Virus record (IMG/VR): IMGVR_UViG_3300025697_000084 | Span: 1 to 33,575 of that record | Reading direction: 5' to 3' (one strand) | DNA: 33,575 bases | Source: a virus | Shown here: in pieces, positions 15,655-23,799 of the stretch | How positions within the stretch are numbered: the first letter of the stretch is position 1 | Layout: each line of letters starts with the position of its first letter | Program-made: the position numbers and the translations under genes | The notes under the pieces: model-generated | Told to the model about the DNA's origin: nothing | Database searches by the model: none | What the model saw: only the letters and a program-made list of their open reading frames with translations

Positions 15655-16215
15655 CTATCCGTTATGTGTTGGCACAGAATTTGTGCGAATTTCTTTATCT
15701 AAGAGTTTTTTGATCCAATCATGTTTTTTGTCAAAACCATCCGACAGATCAAGGAAAAATTTAGTGACAACAAGCCAGCTATTGAAGACCATTTTTAAAT
15801 CAAGGACTTGTTTATCTGCGCTTGCGTATTTATCACGTTTACCATCGGTCACATCAAAAGACTTTTCTCCCTTGGCGTTAACCTTCATGAACCTTTCTTG
15901 TTTCAGATAGCCTGGGGCTCGTTCTAGAAACGCCAAGGACTCCTGGTTTTCAAGTCTCCGTTTAGCCTCAAGCTGGAAACTTTCGCACACCCTGGCATTG
16001 CCCATGCAGAGGTCTTTTGCCCACAAAAACTGACCTCCCAATTTCTCGTAATCCATAACATTCAATAGGCCATCTTCTTTGATGGTCGCCTTCAGCTTAT
16101 GGAAGTATTCTATATCAACATCCCCAGGAACGATTTCGTCAAAAACGGAGCCGATATTATTGATCATCGTCGGCTTTAACGTAGTGTATTTTTTAACTTC
16201 CTTTGGTTCTGTCAT
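15655..16215 (-). CDS. Unknown protein between SSB and recombinase; possible mediator
   Basis: This 186-residue protein is not recognised by sequence. It is mostly helical and charged, with a central run (ARVCESFQLEAKRRLENQES) and a Lys/Asp-rich C-terminal half (WLVVTKFFLDLSDGFDKKHD). It lies exactly between the gp32-like SSB and the UvsX-like recombinase. A recombination mediator that loads the recombinase onto SSB-coated DNA, as UvsY does in T4, would make sense in this place. T4 UvsY is smaller (137 residues), and I see no sequence match, so this is positional inference. The SD AAGGAG is strong. Confidence 0.55.
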   Translation of the reverse strand: MTEPKEVKKYTTLKPTMINNIGSVFDEIVPGDVDIEYFHKLKATIKEDGLLNVMDYEKLGGQFLWAKDLCMGNARVCESFQLEAKRRLENQESLAFLERAPGYLKQERFMKVNAKGEKSFDVTDGKRDKYASADKQVLDLKMVFNSWLVVTKFFLDLSDGFDKKHDWIKKLLDKEIRTNSVPTHNG

Positions 16216-16224
16216 AATTTCTCC

Positions 16225-17283
16225 TTATTTTTTTAAGATGTCAGTGATGGCGCTATCGATTTCAGCTTCTGTTTTAGGGTCTTCTACTTTCTTCGACAGA
16301 TCCGTTACAGCAGGAGCTGCGGTCACGGCAGCATCAGCCGCAGGAGTAGCCGCTACAGCAGGAGCCACAGCAGGTGCAACAGCAGGAGCCACGGCAGGTG
16401 CAGCAGCAGGTTCAACAGCAGGTTCAACAGCCGCAGTAGCAGACGCAGCATCATTAGCCATACTGTCGTCGTTATCGGTGCCTATTATCTTAACACTGGC
16501 TTCTTTGGCTGCTTTCTTATTTTTGTTCGATGTGGAGTAATCACCACTTAAGAACTTTTCAAGGTCTTCAGGGGTGTAGGTCAGTTTGTTCTCTTCAGGA
16601 TAGATATAGATCTCATCATACTTACTCATAAATTCTTCAGGAACAGCAGACTGGTTCGGATGGAAAGAAATCAGGTATTTGTTCTCATAGAAACTACTTC
16701 CAGATTTTTGGACCTTTTCCCTGTGAATAACAACATTCCTACCCTTTTCGACATCAAAAGGTGTGACAAAATCATCGCCAGCCATGCGCTTGAAAATCTT
16801 ATACGTGTCCCGCAACATGGTGTGGGCTTTGGCCGGGAGGTCAAGGAGGCCTATCTCGTAGCTCTTTGACTCTTCACTAAGGTATAAAACAGTCCAGACA
16901 TAAGACACCTGGGGACGGATTGCGGATGCTTCACGGTATAATTTGTCCTTCGCATCTGAGTCTGACTGCATTCTTGCTCTGGATTTAAGGTCATTGTTAC
17001 GGCTGCAGATAGCGCAAGCGCCATGTAGGTCGATGGTACAGTTTACTACCATCTTGCCACCCTGCCCATCATCGATGAAATGCTTTACGATTTCAACAAA
17101 TGGCGAGACATTTTCGCCCTTATAGGACGCAGGACGAGGGAGCAGTCTGAAGACATTGTCCTTTTTTTCTTCAACCTTAAAATATTTTATGGAACTAAAA
17201 TTTGTGCTGCTATTCTCTAGCTTCTTTGCATTCTCGTCCCACTTGCCTAACATCTCATTTTCATTCAGTTGATACTGCGACAT
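16225..17283 (-). CDS. Single-stranded DNA-binding protein (T4 gp32-like)
   Basis: This 352-residue protein has an N-terminal basic segment with the LAST-like cooperative region. An OB-fold core with a zinc site follows (CTIDLHGACAIC, about 83-94, C-x4-H-x2-C-x2-C). Aromatic-rich strands (YVWTVLYLSEE; YENKYLISFHP) fit ssDNA contact. From about 265 to 325 it has an unusual Ala/Pro/Val linker with tandem APAV repeats. It ends with an acidic tail (EDPKTEAEIDSAITDIL), the kind SSBs use to bind partner proteins. It protects ssDNA and coordinates replication and recombination. The long linker would extend the tail. The SD is AAAAGGAGGAAG. Confidence 0.82.
   Translation of the reverse strand: MSQYQLNENEMLGKWDENAKKLENSSTNFSSIKYFKVEEKKDNVFRLLPRPASYKGENVSPFVEIVKHFIDDGQGGKMVVNCTIDLHGACAICSRNNDLKSRARMQSDSDAKDKLYREASAIRPQVSYVWTVLYLSEESKSYEIGLLDLPAKAHTMLRDTYKIFKRMAGDDFVTPFDVEKGRNVVIHREKVQKSGSSFYENKYLISFHPNQSAVPEEFMSKYDEIYIYPEENKLTYTPEDLEKFLSGDYSTSNKNKKAAKEASVKIIGTDNDDSMANDAASATAAVEPAVEPAAAPAVAPAVAPAVAPAVAATPAADAAVTAAPAVTDLSKKVEDPKTEAEIDSAITDILKK
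16348..16430 (-). repeat. Tandem 12-15 nt repeats encoding the SSB Ala/Pro/Val linker
   Basis: Read on the plus strand, imperfect copies of AGCAGGAGCCAC (with variants AGCAGGTGCAAC and AGCAGGTTCAAC) follow one another about six times. They encode the APAV and AP(A/V) units of the SSB linker. Such repeats can gain or lose units by slippage, so linker length may vary between relatives. Confidence 0.7.
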
Positions 17284-17319
17284 AACTTCCTCCTTTTATT
17301 TTTAGAGAGAGCGTAATGG

Positions 17320-18225
17320 CTAAAAATTTAGCACAATGGCCCCACCTAAAGTTATATTCTTGTTTGTGTCATATCCGACGATAGGACCGATATAAGTGTT
17401 CCGCATAAACTTCACCTTATTCCCCAAATTATAGAGAACTGGTGAGACATTGAATTCAGCACACTTATCTTTGATGCTGGCTCCGATACCGAGCCGAAGA
17501 AAACGAATAGATGTAAGGTCACCCTTTTTTAAATTTATCATAGTAAAGCCCAATGAAGGCCGAATGTCGAAGCTGGCACTATTTAGTGCGCCCACGAAAC
17601 TTACCCCAATATCTGGCGTAAATGCAAAAACTATTTTTCTTCGCTCATCTTTTTTTAAGTCAGCATCCGCCTGGGCGGTTTTTATTTCCAACGGGTACGG
17701 CTTGTTGATCCATTTTTGGCTGTTTCCGGGGAAGGGGCCTTTTTCTTTCAAAATCAAGACACCGCTGTTAACGACCTTAACCCCATTTTTTTCCTTGAAA
17801 AGATCGGTCTTTACTAGGATCTCCGTTGAATAGACATGACCCTCAATTTTCCCGTTTCTGGAGATTTTGATATATCCAAGAGGAGGCCCTTCTTTTCGAG
17901 ATAATTCATAATACTTTGCACCCTCCCCAGTAGGAATAACTGCGCTGCAACTGCTATCGCTTCCATCCAGCTTATATGTAGCGTTATTTTGGAGGTCTTT
18001 CCCTTTGAGGTTTTCCCCATATCTGACCCCGGATTGTCCCGTGTTTTTATCAATCTGTCGAAAGTCAGTGTCGGCATGATTCTCCTCTTCTTGCAGAGCG
18101 TCGTATAGTTTGATGCCGCCGTATGTCATCCCCGCTAAAACGGCACAGATTAAAAAGATGTTCAGTATTTTTTTGATCACTAACCACACCTGCTGCCAGA
18201 ATAGCTTAATCATAACGTAACTCAT
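17320..18225 (-). CDS. Membrane-anchored protein with beta-rich C-terminus
   Basis: This protein has about 301 residues. One strong membrane helix near residues 18-38 (NIFLICAVLAGMTYGGIKLY) follows a short basic start, so the rest should lie outside the cytoplasm. The last 110 residues alternate hydrophobic and polar residues in strand pairs (FTPDIGVSFVGALN; LGFTMINLKK; ITLGGAIVLNF) and end in Phe. This resembles the closing strands of outer-membrane beta barrels, though the size would give only a few strands. I chose ATG 18225 with GAGGTG just upstream; a GTG at 18231 is the alternative. It lies oddly between nucleotide and SSB genes. Function is unknown; it may act at the host envelope. Confidence 0.55.
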   Translation of the reverse strand: MSYVMIKLFWQQVWLVIKKILNIFLICAVLAGMTYGGIKLYDALQEEENHADTDFRQIDKNTGQSGVRYGENLKGKDLQNNATYKLDGSDSSCSAVIPTGEGAKYYELSRKEGPPLGYIKISRNGKIEGHVYSTEILVKTDLFKEKNGVKVVNSGVLILKEKGPFPGNSQKWINKPYPLEIKTAQADADLKKDERRKIVFAFTPDIGVSFVGALNSASFDIRPSLGFTMINLKKGDLTSIRFLRLGIGASIKDKCAEFNVSPVLYNLGNKVKFMRNTYIGPIVGYDTNKNITLGGAIVLNF

Positions 18226-18232
18226 GGTCACC

Positions 18233-19081
18233 TCAATATATTATATCGCTCTTGGGCCAAGGTTTATCAGGGCCGAATACGGCCTTACCAACCCGGACCT
18301 GCCCGCTCTTTAGGGGGGTGGACTCTTCAGCCCCTACACTCAGCATGCTCTCAACTTTTAACGGCTTCAGCATCCCGGATGCGAGTTTCTGATTTTTGTC
18401 TTCTTCTATCTTAGCTAGGATTTTTGACAACTCGTCTTCTTTGAATTTCCCCTTTGCGGTCATAGCGAGTTCTGAGAAATTTGGGAAAGTCCCCATATCC
18501 TCTCTAACCCCAATATAAAAGTCATCTGGATTGTTGCCTTTTTTCTTTTGATTCAAAAACACGGGGTAGAACAATTGGAAGGCTTCATCGCAATACTGAA
18601 TTTCATTTAGGAACTTAATATTGTTGACGATGAATATCCCAGGTTTATTCTTGTAATTCTCGCATACCATTGTCGGGACAAAATCAGGATACGCTGTCCG
18701 CATAACCTCGAACCCCGCGAACCTAAGAAGATCCCTGGCGGTCACAATGGTTGCTTTCCTGAACTTATTGATCCCGACTTTATGTGGGCTAAATTTTGTA
18801 TCTGGGCCAAGTCTCTTGTACATGTGGTACATGATGTCTCTGATGTGGGCATCAGAAGCTGCGAATGGGGCGTGGAGTGGTTTGTCTATGTTCTCATCTG
18901 AAAAGGCTGCCCTTGGGATTTTTAATCCTTCTTGCCCGCTAACCGCTTCAATTATCGGCTGTTCCATGTCGACAACGATTGTATTGATCTTAAGAATTGA
19001 GAAGATAGACTTCACCACACTCTTCCTCGACTCACAATCTCCACCATAAATGCCAATTGATAACTGTTGTACGTTCTCCAT
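18233..19081 (-). CDS. Possible deoxynucleoside monophosphate kinase relative
   Basis: This protein has about 282 residues. The N-terminal strand-loop-helix (LSIGIYGGDCESRKSVVKSI) sits where a P-loop kinase has GxxxxGK[ST]. Here it reads GDCESRKS, with Arg replacing the last Gly. Further on, TARDLLRFAGFEVMRTAYPD and GIFIVNNIKFLNEIQ follow the order seen in T4/T5-type dNMP kinases (TPR-x-LLQ, then a V-x-D-x-R-F-x-NE-like strand). This suggests the same fold with changed key residues: activity may be altered or lost. The C-terminal 70 residues are polar and unrecognised. ATG 19081 has AAAAGGAG at 6 nt; ATG 19087 is too close to that SD. Confidence in the fold is modest. Confidence 0.45.
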   Translation of the reverse strand: MENVQQLSIGIYGGDCESRKSVVKSIFSILKINTIVVDMEQPIIEAVSGQEGLKIPRAAFSDENIDKPLHAPFAASDAHIRDIMYHMYKRLGPDTKFSPHKVGINKFRKATIVTARDLLRFAGFEVMRTAYPDFVPTMVCENYKNKPGIFIVNNIKFLNEIQYCDEAFQLFYPVFLNQKKKGNNPDDFYIGVREDMGTFPNFSELAMTAKGKFKEDELSKILAKIEEDKNQKLASGMLKPLKVESMLSVGAEESTPLKSGQVRVGKAVFGPDKPWPKSDIIY

Positions 19082-19093
19082 GGTCATCTCCTT

Positions 19094-22000
19094 TTAATCA
19101 TTTGTGTTTAAAAATTTGATATTGTTAACAACTATGCCAAATCTACCGTTCCACCTGTTCACTCTTCCGCTGATTTCGACAAGCTGACGTTCTTTTAGTT
19201 TTTCCGAGTAGCTACTGTATGTGTCGGGAAAAAGTGTTAGCTTCACAGTCTTATTGCTATTAACTAATTCAGCGAAGGCCATCTTTTTCTTTATCGGATT
19301 CCCGTCATTATCTCTGTCGCGTGTGTTCGCTTCATGGAAATGGTAGTTCCCAATGAGGCCGCCAACAGATACTTTTTCATTCTCTGGATAGGTTTCGATT
19401 TCATCAAACGCCATCAATTTATCGCTGAACCTATCCTTAAAATACTTCATATAATCTGGCTCATATACCGGACACGCTTCAGCTTTCCGCTGAAGAATTT
19501 CAAAACGATTTAATGTCGAGATTTCTTTTTCGTATTCCGCTAAGTGGGTTGTCGTTTCCTTCGTTGTCTTCCCCACAGAAGAAAGGAAATAGTAATCATA
19601 AAGAAGATCTTTGTCGGTTTTGTCCGACAGCGATTTAAAGCCACCAGCCCATATAAGGCTCATTATAGTTGCCTTGTTCACCTTTCTTTTATCGACTCGA
19701 TCACAGAAGTCCTTAAACGACAGGAATGGCCTCTTCTTCATTATGTCTTCAATAGCTTTGGGCCCAATTTTGGTGATCAAAGTAAGGGGGAGGATGATTC
19801 GCTCATCCTTAACAATGCAAATGTCCGTGCTGACATTAACATCTGGCATCAGAAATAAATCTCTATTCGAGTGGTAATAATATCTTGTTTTGTCAGTTTC
19901 TTCTTCATTCGAGATGACAGCCGCCCACCACTCAATCGGATAATAGGTCTTTAACCACATGCAGTCATAGGCATTTTTAGCGTAACTATATGCGTGAGCA
20001 GCATTGAATCCATATCCAGCGAATGAGTTTATGAGATCCCATATGTTATTGGCTTTATCTTTGTTGATGTCGGCGTAATGCGTAGATGCATATTCAATAA
20101 ATTGGACCTTATATGGCTCCAGAACTTCCGCCTTCTTCTTGCCCATGGCGCGTCGAACGTCATCAGCTTCGTCATCAGTGAATCCACCAAGAATCTTAAC
20201 CGCTTGCATAACTTGCTCTTGGTACACAATGATGCCGTATGTCTTATGTAGAACATTTTTGAGGGCATCATGGGGGAGGATAACATCCTCTAACCCTTTA
20301 GACCTAGCGACATATGATTCATGCATTTTCATATCCAACGGACCAGGACGGCATAGAGATGTGATATTCGCAAGATCGTCAAGGCTCTTAATATTCATCC
20401 TTGTCAGCATTTCCTTTACGAAATCGGCACTAAACTGGAATACCGTGTCGGTGTTGGCTTTTTCAAACTCCTTAAAAATCTTTTCATCTGTAACATCTAT
20501 TTTATTAATATCCACATCGATCTCTTTTGCTTCCTTGATTTTTTTAAGACACAAATTGATATTCCTCAATGTTTTGAGGTTCAAGAGATCGCATTTAATG
20601 AGGCCAGCCTTCTCACACCACTTCATGGTGTATTGAGTAATGAACGTCCCATCAGTTTTATTTTTACAGACAGGTACGACATGATGAACCGGGTCCTTTG
20701 ATATAACCACAGCAGCAGCATGAATCCCCCTTTGTCGGACCTGCCCGATGAGCCCCGCAACCGCCTTTAAAACATCTGTTCTCTCTTTCAGCAGGTAGTT
20801 TTTTAATTTAGGACTGGCCGCCATACCCCTCCTCAGAGAAGGCATCTGGTCGTTGTCCTGGGTGTACGGGATCTTTTTTGTTAATTCATTGATGGTGGCG
20901 GCTGGCATATCTGGATCGAGGATGCGCACCACATCTTTTATAGCGGATCTCGCCTTCAATGTTTGGTTTACGCTTATGGGGTAGACATGTTCATTGCCAT
21001 ACTTATTGGCCAGATAATCTTTCGCCTGTTGTTGGTCGCTTAAATCAAGATCGATATCGGGGAAAGTCCCCTTCCTGATACGAGAGGCGTTTAAAAATCT
21101 ACTAAAAGGCAAATCGTATTTGATAGGATCAATTTTTGTGATGCCCAAACCATAGTTCAAAAGACATCCCGCAGCAGATCCACGGCCAGGGCCAACCATG
21201 ACATCATTCTTTTCACACCAATCAACAAGATCATACAAAACCATAAAATAAGGAAGAAGATTAATGATTCCATTGTTGGCTATTACCTCCAGTTCTTCTT
21301 CTAATCTTTGCGCATAGATTTGATGTTCTAGGTTAATTATCCCCTTGCTCTTGATAAGTTCCCGGACAACATCAACATTCCCTTCTGCATCAGGGAGATT
21401 GTATCCAAAATTAAGTTCTAAATCTTTGCACTTATCTAAGATCTCATATGTATTCTCGAACGCTTCATTGATCGTTTGATCTGATAGGTATGGGTGCTTC
21501 TCGTGGAACAGCTCAGTAAATTCATGCCTAGTCGGAAGGTAGTATGTTTCCCGGAACGTCTTGTTGGTCTTAAACATATTTTTAATTTGAATGTCTTGGA
21601 TTACCTTCTGACCTTTATCCACCATGTGCGCGTCAGGGGTGGCTATTAATTTAACCCCGTATTTCTCTGCAAATTTTATGAACCTTAAATTCGTAATTTT
21701 TTGTACATCTTCTTCTTTTGAAAGAACAAAGCGACCTTTCTTCTCATCCCAATCATGCGTCAATGAGGCGTGTTGCAATTCTAAATATATATTCTCCGCA
21801 CCTAGTGCAGAGACAAACTTTTGGAGATAATAATCGGCTTCTTCCTCTTTTTTGAATCCGCTGAATATCCCACCCGCGCAAGCAGACCCAATGATGAGGC
21901 CTTCTTTGCACTCACATAAATTCTCAAATGTTATCCTGGGTTTGAAGTAAAAGTTCTCATCCTGATAGGAGTGCCTAGAGAGTTTACAGATGTTTTTGTA

Positions 22001-22285
22001 CCCCTCCTGATTCCTGGCCCAAATAATAAGATGTGAATATCTGTCGTTTTTAATCTTTTCGGGCATCATTGTGAAGTAAAATTCACAGCCGAGTACGACA
22101 GGGAAGTTCTGTTTCTTGCCTTCCTCATAAAGCTCAAGCATGGAACTAGCATCACCATGATCGGTGATAGCAATGCCCGCAAGCCCTTTTTCTTTGGCAG
22201 CCGCCACCCATTCCCCAACTTGCCCTATGCCGTCCATCTTAGAATACGTGGAATGGCAATGTAACGCCGCATAAGAATCATTCAT
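19094..22285 (-). CDS. dnaE: DNA polymerase III alpha subunit (DnaE type)
   Basis: This 1063-residue C-family replicative polymerase begins with an intact-looking PHP domain: LHCHSTYS (8-15), TDHGD (41-45), GCEFYF (66-71), H85, and PDAH (217-220), the metal ligands used for Mn/Zn-dependent proofreading. The palm follows with PGRGSAAG (366-373), catalytic PDIDLD (409-414) and a third Asp in LIKCDLLNLKTL. The GIHAAAVV fingers motif and a C-terminal OB fold (VSVGGLIGNYHFHE onward) complete it. It is close to bacterial DnaE length. No separate DnaQ-like exonuclease is seen in this window, so proofreading may be done by the PHP domain. It is coupled to the upstream phosphoesterase by a 4-nt overlap. 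Confidence 0.95.
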   Translation of the reverse strand: MNDSYAALHCHSTYSKMDGIGQVGEWVAAAKEKGLAGIAITDHGDASSMLELYEEGKKQNFPVVLGCEFYFTMMPEKIKNDRYSHLIIWARNQEGYKNICKLSRHSYQDENFYFKPRITFENLCECKEGLIIGSACAGGIFSGFKKEEEADYYLQKFVSALGAENIYLELQHASLTHDWDEKKGRFVLSKEEDVQKITNLRFIKFAEKYGVKLIATPDAHMVDKGQKVIQDIQIKNMFKTNKTFRETYYLPTRHEFTELFHEKHPYLSDQTINEAFENTYEILDKCKDLELNFGYNLPDAEGNVDVVRELIKSKGIINLEHQIYAQRLEEELEVIANNGIINLLPYFMVLYDLVDWCEKNDVMVGPGRGSAAGCLLNYGLGITKIDPIKYDLPFSRFLNASRIRKGTFPDIDLDLSDQQQAKDYLANKYGNEHVYPISVNQTLKARSAIKDVVRILDPDMPAATINELTKKIPYTQDNDQMPSLRRGMAASPKLKNYLLKERTDVLKAVAGLIGQVRQRGIHAAAVVISKDPVHHVVPVCKNKTDGTFITQYTMKWCEKAGLIKCDLLNLKTLRNINLCLKKIKEAKEIDVDINKIDVTDEKIFKEFEKANTDTVFQFSADFVKEMLTRMNIKSLDDLANITSLCRPGPLDMKMHESYVARSKGLEDVILPHDALKNVLHKTYGIIVYQEQVMQAVKILGGFTDDEADDVRRAMGKKKAEVLEPYKVQFIEYASTHYADINKDKANNIWDLINSFAGYGFNAAHAYSYAKNAYDCMWLKTYYPIEWWAAVISNEEETDKTRYYYHSNRDLFLMPDVNVSTDICIVKDERIILPLTLITKIGPKAIEDIMKKRPFLSFKDFCDRVDKRKVNKATIMSLIWAGGFKSLSDKTDKDLLYDYYFLSSVGKTTKETTTHLAEYEKEISTLNRFEILQRKAEACPVYEPDYMKYFKDRFSDKLMAFDEIETYPENEKVSVGGLIGNYHFHEANTRDRDNDGNPIKKKMAFAELVNSNKTVKLTLFPDTYSSYSEKLKERQLVEISGRVNRWNGRFGIVVNNIKFLNTND

Positions 22286-22818
22286 TCATGAACCTCCAAA
22301 TTCATCGGTAAGAAATTATTCGCATTGAGACTCTGCCAGTATTTTACGAAAAGATCTTCTTTTGACACTGGGATGAGCCCATTTGCGTCAACACCAACAT
22401 TAAATATGTTGCCGTTTATCTGGAACTTATCGTGCACATGCCCACAGATGCAGATGTCGTGATAGCAAGAAACCATTGGGACATGTGAGAGGAAAAGGGT
22501 CTTCCCCTCAAGCTTGAGGTCCATATATTTATGGACTTCTGTAAATCCGATTTCCAACATCGCTTTATTGCACTTATCGTGGTTGCCCTTAACCAAAGTT
22601 ATCCTTTTAAAATTCAACCTTTTCAAGATACTCTTGAGCACTTCTTTTGAGCCGAGGCCAAAATCACCGAGATAATAGACCTCGTCCCTACGGGTTATTG
22701 TTTCATTCCAAATACGGATAAGGTCCTCGTTCATCTCATGGGCAGACTCGTACCCTCGCTTGCAATAGCTGATGATATTTCGGTGCTCGAAATGGTGGTC
22801 TGACGTAAAGTAAATCAT
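22282..22818 (-). CDS. Calcineurin-like metallophosphoesterase
   Basis: This 178-residue protein has the metallophosphoesterase signature in order: TSDHHFEH (5-12), YYLGDFG (about 48), VKGNHDK (about 77), LSHVPM and CGHVHDK. These bind two metal ions for phosphoester hydrolysis. Small stand-alone phosphoesterases like this are common in phages; the natural substrate is usually unknown (nucleotides, cyclic nucleotides or DNA ends). It lies between the primase and polymerase genes. It is not the SbcD nuclease, which is a separate, larger gene at 13502-14539. The SD is poor (AGG about 13 nt away). Confidence 0.85.
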   Translation of the reverse strand: MIYFTSDHHFEHRNIISYCKRGYESAHEMNEDLIRIWNETITRRDEVYYLGDFGLGSKEVLKSILKRLNFKRITLVKGNHDKCNKAMLEIGFTEVHKYMDLKLEGKTLFLSHVPMVSCYHDICICGHVHDKFQINGNIFNVGVDANGLIPVSKEDLFVKYWQSLNANNFLPMNLEVHE

Positions 22819-22827
22819 AGTTTTATT

Positions 22828-23799
22828 TTATAACCTAATTTCATCCTTAAAATCAAAAACTGATTTCGCTGTTTTTAAAAGCGACGATATTTCATATGGT
22901 TGATAGGACCCGATGTCCCTTCCATCTTCCACGGTAACCTGTCTGGTTTCCCAGAACGGGGAGAGTTCTTTGAGTAGGATATCGCTGTATTTCTTTTCTT
23001 CTGGATCAAGGGCGATATAAACGACTTTAATGCTTGGGATTTTCAGGAGAAGATTGATCTGCTGATTGGATATTTTGTTTCCGATGAGAGCTACAGAATT
23101 GAAGTTATGGGATTTAATGCAATCGATAGGGCCTTCCACTAGCATTACGGATTCCGGTTGGTTGTATACCAGCTGATTGTAGTTGTAGAGGATCTCTGCC
23201 TTTGGGAATCCATGTGATGATATGATCTTAGGCGTTGCTACCCCAGAGATGTCCCTGGCTTGGAAACCAACCATTTTGTCCATATAATAGATAGGGAAAA
23301 TAATACGGTTCGTCGACATGTCGAAGTGGAGATCAAAGTATTTTGCCACTTCGAGGTCTATCCCGCGATATTCTAGGTATTCGATGGCTTCATGAGATTC
23401 TTGGAGATCCTCAATTGAGGTGGCTGATACGGGTAACGAAATGTCTTCAAAAAAGGTTTTCTTGGGGAGGAACAAATCATCTATTATTTTAAGCTCCAAA
23501 TTTTCGTTGTGATCTGTTATTTCATTTTGAGCATACCCATGCACAAGCTTAAATGCGTCTTTTTCTGTTATCCCTTTTAAGTGACTGAGCAGTTTGTAGA
23601 TGTGGCCTTTTACCTCACACACGAAACAGATGAAGAGTTTCGATTTTTTGTTCACATAAAATTTGAAATCTTTTCTCCCGCAGAAGGGACACTCCATGTA
23701 GAAATGAGTAGGGTTGCTTTTATAGTTCTGCGTTAATGCTCGGATATCATCTTCAATGTTGTACTCGTAAACCTTCAGGCTAAAATTTTTATTGGACAC
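22828..23799 (-). CDS. DnaG-type DNA primase
   Basis: This 323-residue protein has an N-terminal zinc finger (CPFC at 37-40, CFVC at 58-61) for template recognition. It then has a TOPRIM catalytic core with the Glu motif VEGPIDC near 215 and the Asp motif YIALDPEE near 260. It lacks the C-terminal helicase-binding domain of cellular DnaG, so it resembles compact phage primases. It would make RNA primers for the DnaE polymerase. The start is GTG at 23799 with GGAGG 5 nt upstream, and it overlaps the helicase gene by 11 nt, so helicase and primase are translationally coupled. Confidence 0.88.
   Translation of the reverse strand: MSNKNFSLKVYEYNIEDDIRALTQNYKSNPTHFYMECPFCGRKDFKFYVNKKSKLFICFVCEVKGHIYKLLSHLKGITEKDAFKLVHGYAQNEITDHNENLELKIIDDLFLPKKTFFEDISLPVSATSIEDLQESHEAIEYLEYRGIDLEVAKYFDLHFDMSTNRIIFPIYYMDKMVGFQARDISGVATPKIISSHGFPKAEILYNYNQLVYNQPESVMLVEGPIDCIKSHNFNSVALIGNKISNQQINLLLKIPSIKVVYIALDPEEKKYSDILLKELSPFWETRQVTVEDGRDIGSYQPYEISSLLKTAKSVFDFKDEIRL

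Noticed and set aside
16079-16540. Ala/Thr-rich plus-strand frame opposite the SSB gene
   Set aside because: It is the shadow of the SSB linker repeats, with no SD, and lies opposite a well-supported gene.
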